Assembly (NCBI RefSeq): GCF_000194155.1
Contig: NZ_GL877881.1
Location: 450,688-514,687, forward strand
DNA from: Saccharopolyspora spinosa NRRL 18395
GTDB lineage: Bacteria; Actinomycetota; Actinomycetes; Mycobacteriales; Pseudonocardiaceae
DNA: 64,000 nt
Direction of reading: 5' to 3'
Shown: positions 61,458 through 64,000 of the stretch, one piece after another
Layout: every line of letters starts with the position of its first letter
Numbering within the stretch: the first letter of the stretch is position 1
Position numbers and translations under genes: made by a program
Notes under the pieces: model-generated
The model's input: the letters and a program-made list of their open reading frames with translations, nothing else
What the model was told of the DNA's origin: nothing
The model's database searches: none

Positions 61458-61585
61458 TTGGACGACAGCGGTTACTGAGTCAGCGGGACAGTTGCTGGAG
61501 AAAACCCGTCTGTCCACTCCATTCATCGACGATACAACCGTAGAAACCAACAATGACGCCCCGGTGCCACGGGGGCGTCATACAT

Positions 61586-61759
61586 TCAGCAGTCGAAACG
61601 ACCCTGCTGCACCGCACAAACGAACGTCGACACGTCCACGCTCAAAGTCGGCCCGTACGGGTCTTTGGAATCGCGGATAGCGTCCAGTGCCGTAGTTAAT
61701 TCGACACAGTTTCCATTCGCACTGGAGTAGCTTGATTTAATCCATTGTGGAATTAACAT
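61586..61759 (-). CDS. DUF397 small protein, third in tandem
   Basis: This 57-residue protein reads MLIPQWIKSSYSSANGNCVE, then AIRDSKDPYGPTLSVDV and FVCAVQQGRFDC, a full DUF397. The start used follows GGAGTTGAA; a longer start five codons earlier is possible. It is one of three 252-bp tandem copies, closest to the biosynthetic cluster, and differs from the middle copy at several positions near the C-terminus, including a final cysteine in place of arginine. Confidence 0.8.
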   Translation of the reverse strand: MLIPQWIKSSYSSANGNCVELTTALDAIRDSKDPYGPTLSVDVSTFVCAVQQGRFDC

Positions 61760-61837
61760 TTCAACTCCATTCATCCAAGATACAACCGCAGAAACCAACA
61801 ATGACGCCAAGGCACCACACACCGGGGCGTCATACAT

Positions 61838-62011
61838 TCAGCGGTCGAAACGACCCTGCTGCACCGCACAAACGAAAGTGCCCACGTCGACAGCCAGCGT
61901 CGGCCCACCAAGGTCCTTAGAATCGCGGATAGCGTCCAGTGCCGTTGTTAATTCAACACAGTCTCCATTCGCACTGGAGTAGCTTGATTTAATCCATTGT
62001 GGAATTAACAT
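61838..62011 (-). CDS. DUF397 small protein, second in tandem
   Basis: This 57-residue DUF397 protein (MLIPQWIKSSYSSANGDCVE, AIRDSKDLGGPTLAVDV) is nearly identical to the copy at 61586. The spacer upstream of both, about 80 bases with GGTGTGTGGTGCCTTGGCGT, is also duplicated, so whole 252-bp units were copied and each gene has the same ribosome-binding site. Transcription comes from the regulator side. Confidence 0.82.
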   Translation of the reverse strand: MLIPQWIKSSYSSANGDCVELTTALDAIRDSKDLGGPTLAVDVGTFVCAVQQGRFDR

Positions 62012-62089
62012 TTCAACTCCATTCATCCAAGATACAACCGCAGAAACCAACAATGACGCCAAGGCACCACACACCGGGGCGTCATACAT

Positions 62090-62266
62090 TCAGCGGTCGA
62101 AACGACCCTGCTGCACCGCACAAACGAAAGTGCCCACGTCGACAGTCAACGTCGGCCCGTTCGGGTCTTTCGAATCGCGGATTGCGTCTAACGTGGTGGC
62201 CAGTTCGACACAATCACCGTTAGGCCCGGAATAACTAGACTTGATCCAGTGAATTTCTTTCTCCAT
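62090..62266 (-). CDS. DUF397 small protein, first in tandem, overlapping the regulator gene
   Basis: This 58-residue DUF397 protein (MEKEIHWIKSSYSGPNGDCV, AIRDSKDPNGPTLTVDV) is the more divergent first copy. Its ATG lies 32 bases inside the end of the DUF5753 regulator gene, so it is translationally linked to it, and GGAGTGAAA serves as its ribosome-binding site. The pair is the standard actinomycete arrangement; the other two copies were probably derived from it or from an early duplicate. Confidence 0.85.
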   Translation of the reverse strand: MEKEIHWIKSSYSGPNGDCVELATTLDAIRDSKDPNGPTLTVDVGTFVCAVQQGRFDR

Positions 62267-63134
62267 TTTCACTCCATTCATCCACAATAAGTCGCGCGAT
62301 GAACTCGTTTGAATCACGCGCACTCAGGGCAAAGCTTGCCAACCTTTTTATTGCGTTTCGATACGCTTTTACGTCGTCCTCATTTTGATCGAACGCACCC
62401 GAACTGTAGTGCTCAAAATGCACGACGGAAGGTGAATCGGCAAAGTCATATAGGACAAAAGGACCCATCAGGCCGGGATGCCATCCGACCCGCTGCGGAA
62501 CTATCCTTATTGCAACGTTTGGCCGTTCCGCGATGGTGAGCAAGTCGCGTAGTTGATCCACCATGACCGTAGGGTCACCAATCGGTTCGCGCAATGCAGT
62601 TTCGGCAACCAGGGCCTTAAACGTCACAGGGTCACGCTTAGTGAGAATTTCGCGCCTGGAAAGTTTGACCATCACGCGTGATTCAACTTCGTGTGTTTCC
62701 AGTCCGCTAGCTACCGCGATTGACCGTGCATAGTCTGTAGTTTGCAGCAATCCAGGTACGACGCAAGGATTCCACGCGGTAATCAATGACGCTGCGCGTT
62801 CGCACTCCCATGCCCCGGCTAGTTGATGCGGTATCCCTGGAATGCCGACAGTCAGCCAATTCGGTTCGCTTACGTTACGAGCTAGGGCGAGAATCCTTTC
62901 GCGGTCAGTCGCCGATAGGCGAAGCGCGCCGATAATCGTCGCTGTAGTTTCTACATTTGGAACACGCTTGCCGGTTTCCAGGTTCGACAGATACGAGTAG
63001 TTCAGTGATACGCGTTTCGCTAGGTCACGCAAGCTCAATCCTAGATCTTCGCGTGCTTTACGCAAAGCTGCTGATAGTGCACGTGCGCGCGGCGATCCTA
63101 TCGCTGTAGGCATGCGATGCATCCTTCGTGTCAT
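62235..63134 (-). CDS. Helix-turn-helix DUF5753 (Scr1-type) regulator
   Basis: This 299-residue protein has an N-terminal XRE helix-turn-helix (residues about 18-75: LRKAREDLGLSLRDLAKRVS, LNYSYLSNLETGKRVPNVET) and the DUF5753 domain (about 105-285) with VPGLLQTTDYARSI, KLSRREILTKRDPVTFKAL, VQPQRVG-like IRIVPQRVGWHPGLMGPFVL, VVHFEHYSSGAF and a C-terminal FALSARDSNEFI. Start may be the first, fifth or eighth codon. It is the usual partner of DUF397 proteins in BldB/WhiJ/Scr1-type modules affecting development or antibiotic production. Its base composition is lower in GC than the biosynthetic cluster. Confidence 0.88.
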   Translation of the reverse strand: MTRRMHRMPTAIGSPRARALSAALRKAREDLGLSLRDLAKRVSLNYSYLSNLETGKRVPNVETTATIIGALRLSATDRERILALARNVSEPNWLTVGIPGIPHQLAGAWECERAASLITAWNPCVVPGLLQTTDYARSIAVASGLETHEVESRVMVKLSRREILTKRDPVTFKALVAETALREPIGDPTVMVDQLRDLLTIAERPNVAIRIVPQRVGWHPGLMGPFVLYDFADSPSVVHFEHYSSGAFDQNEDDVKAYRNAIKRLASFALSARDSNEFIARLIVDEWSENGERNSLDQV

Positions 63135-63256
63135 TACGGCGTATCACCCGTTTAGGGTATTGCCGTTGTCATTCTGGAGACTCCCAACCTGTTACCTGAT
63201 CATCCGGTCTGTTCATGCACAGCGTACTTGTCAGGTCAACACTCGTGGGAGGCATC

Positions 63257-63427
63257 ATGGCGGATCTCAGCGCAGTTTCTGGTCCACCTGGCCCAGCTGT
63301 TCCGCCCGACCAGACGCCCGAGGGTATCGGCGTGCGGTGGTTCCGCTACAAACATGGCGTTGAAGAGGCATTGCGGGAAGAGTCACCCGCCGAAGTGGCT
63401 ATCGGACGGCATAGGCGTACCGCATAA
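63257..63427 (+). CDS. Small hypothetical protein divergent from the DUF5753 regulator
   Basis: This 56-residue protein (MADLSAVSGPPGPAVPPDQT, then RYKHGVEEALREES) begins at an ATG four bases after GGGAGG. It has a proline-rich start and a charged helix, without a family I know. It shares the promoter region with the regulator, and a 14-base-pair hairpin terminator follows. Start and terminator support a real gene. Confidence 0.55.
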   Translation: MADLSAVSGPPGPAVPPDQTPEGIGVRWFRYKHGVEEALREESPAEVAIGRHRRTA

Positions 63428-63503
63428 CCCCAGACGCGGCCCGGTGCCGGTCGTCACTGGATATCCAAGTGTCGTGCCCCCCGGCCCGGCATCGGTCCGT
63501 CGC

Positions 63504-63541
63504 GGCCGGTTGGCGGCAGATCCTCCAGCCGCCAACCGGCC
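63504..63541 (+). terminator. Perfect 14-bp hairpin
   Basis: GGCCGGTTGGCGGC and GCCGCCAACCGGCC pair perfectly around a ten-base loop, 76 bases after the small gene's stop. No T-run follows, but stems of this strength terminate transcription in actinomycetes. Confidence 0.6.
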
Positions 63542-63592
63542 GGCCCCACGTGATTCCCTCATTTTCATACTAGTACGAACGGTATTAATGTA

Positions 63593-64000
63593 GTGCGAAC
63601 GTCACCGCAAAGATTCAGCACAGACAAGTTGATAAATCTCACCAAGGAAGAGAGGGACGTCATATATTGTATCGCCTGCGAACTTACCGACAATGAAATT
63701 GCGATGCGGTTGCACATCGCGAAAGATACCGTAAAGTCCCGAACGCGTAACATCTACCGCAAATTTAATCTACGCAACCGTGTCGGTGCTGTGATTCTGG
63801 GATACGAGCTAGGAATCCTCAAGCCGTCAAATTCCGAGCAATTCAGAAATGTCGAATATTCGCCGATTGACCATACATCCCGCATATGTCTGCCGGTCTG
63901 TCAACAAGACATGAAAGAAATCGAAGCTTTGGCGGATCTTCTTGCCAGGCGCATGAAAAAATATCTCCACACTGAGGCCATGAGCCGACAATGGGAACAA
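63593..64000 (+). CDS. LuxR-type helix-turn-helix protein, cut by the window edge
   Basis: A frame from GTG 63593 stays open for 136 codons to the end of the window. It contains a LuxR/GerE helix-turn-helix: NLTKEERDVIYCIACELTDN, EIAMRLHIAKDTVKSRTRNI, YRKFNLRNRVGAVILGYELG. Here the DNA-binding domain is at the N-terminus, unlike most LuxR regulators, and the following part has a cysteine pair (CLPVCQQD) and a helix. Codons end in A or T much more often than elsewhere in the window, which suggests recent acquisition. The true start could be upstream only if a different codon is used, because TAG precedes the GTG. Confidence 0.6.
   Translation, partial: MRTSPQRFSTDKLINLTKEERDVIYCIACELTDNEIAMRLHIAKDTVKSRTRNIYRKFNLRNRVGAVILGYELGILKPSNSEQFRNVEYSPIDHTSRICLPVCQQDMKEIEALADLLARRMKKYLHTEAMSRQWEQ

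Overview
The window is high-GC actinomycete DNA. Short intergenic gaps, GTG starts, four-base start/stop overlaps, a DUF574-type methyltransferase, DUF397/DUF5753 (Scr1-type) gene pairs and a modular NRPS cluster point to a filamentous actinomycete, probably of the Pseudonocardiales; no marker here fixes the genus. The part shown looks like an accessory chromosome region rather than a conserved core: catabolic operons are separated by broken transposases, integrase scraps and repeated non-coding elements.

Layout. 0-6 kb: a membrane sugar transferase, a PadR-DoxX pair behind two copies of one palindromic operator, a MntP-like efflux protein, and a two-gene operon (IF2_N-like protein plus a protein with a C-terminal HEPN-like RxxxxH motif) that could be a defence or conflict system. 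6.26-7.05 kb: a non-coding element with terminal inverted repeats and a 48-nt hairpin. A second copy lies in opposite orientation at 45.3-45.8 kb, so about 39 kb of catabolic genes is bracketed by inverted copies. 7.3-15.1 kb: a leftward operon with 5-dehydro-4-deoxyglucarate dehydratase, alpha-ketoglutaric semialdehyde dehydrogenase, an ABC importer, an M24 peptidase-like protein and a RidA protein. 15-22 kb: mobile-element debris around an MHS transporter and a DUF4157 protein with a C-terminal deaminase-like toxin domain that is frameshifted by an 11-bp tandem duplication; then a TetR gene and its divergent membrane-protein target.

22.7-28 kb: an MmgE/PrpD protein, an MFS transporter, an aspartase/fumarase-superfamily lyase and a divergent IclR regulator with a duplicated operator; a mosaic pseudogene sits in the middle. 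28.4-31.2 kb: a methyltransferase, a LacI gene that has lost its DNA-binding domain at a recombination junction, and a DUF5753 remnant with DUF397. 31.4-43.5 kb: a nicotinate catabolic cluster running from nicotinate to fumarate (three-subunit molybdenum hydroxylase, NicC, NicX, NicD, NicF and NicE types, a transporter and a MarR regulator), with a shared sequence motif in its promoters. 43.7-44.8 kb: a secreted GH18-like protein.

46.5-61.5 kb: a rightward, translationally coupled biosynthetic cluster: radical SAM enzyme, IPNS-like dioxygenase, cytidine-deaminase-like protein, YqcI/YcgG-type haem N-hydroxylase, LamG-like protein, carbamoyltransferase, NRPS A-PCP-C, NRPS A(MT)-PCP-TE and a B12-dependent radical SAM enzyme. 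The second adenylation domain is interrupted between motifs A2 and A3 by a methyltransferase. A dipeptide scaffold with several unusual tailoring steps is the simplest reading, and I recognise no known product. 61.5-64 kb: three tandem DUF397 genes made by 252-bp duplications, their DUF5753 regulator, a small protein, and the start of an AT-richer LuxR-type regulator cut by the window edge.
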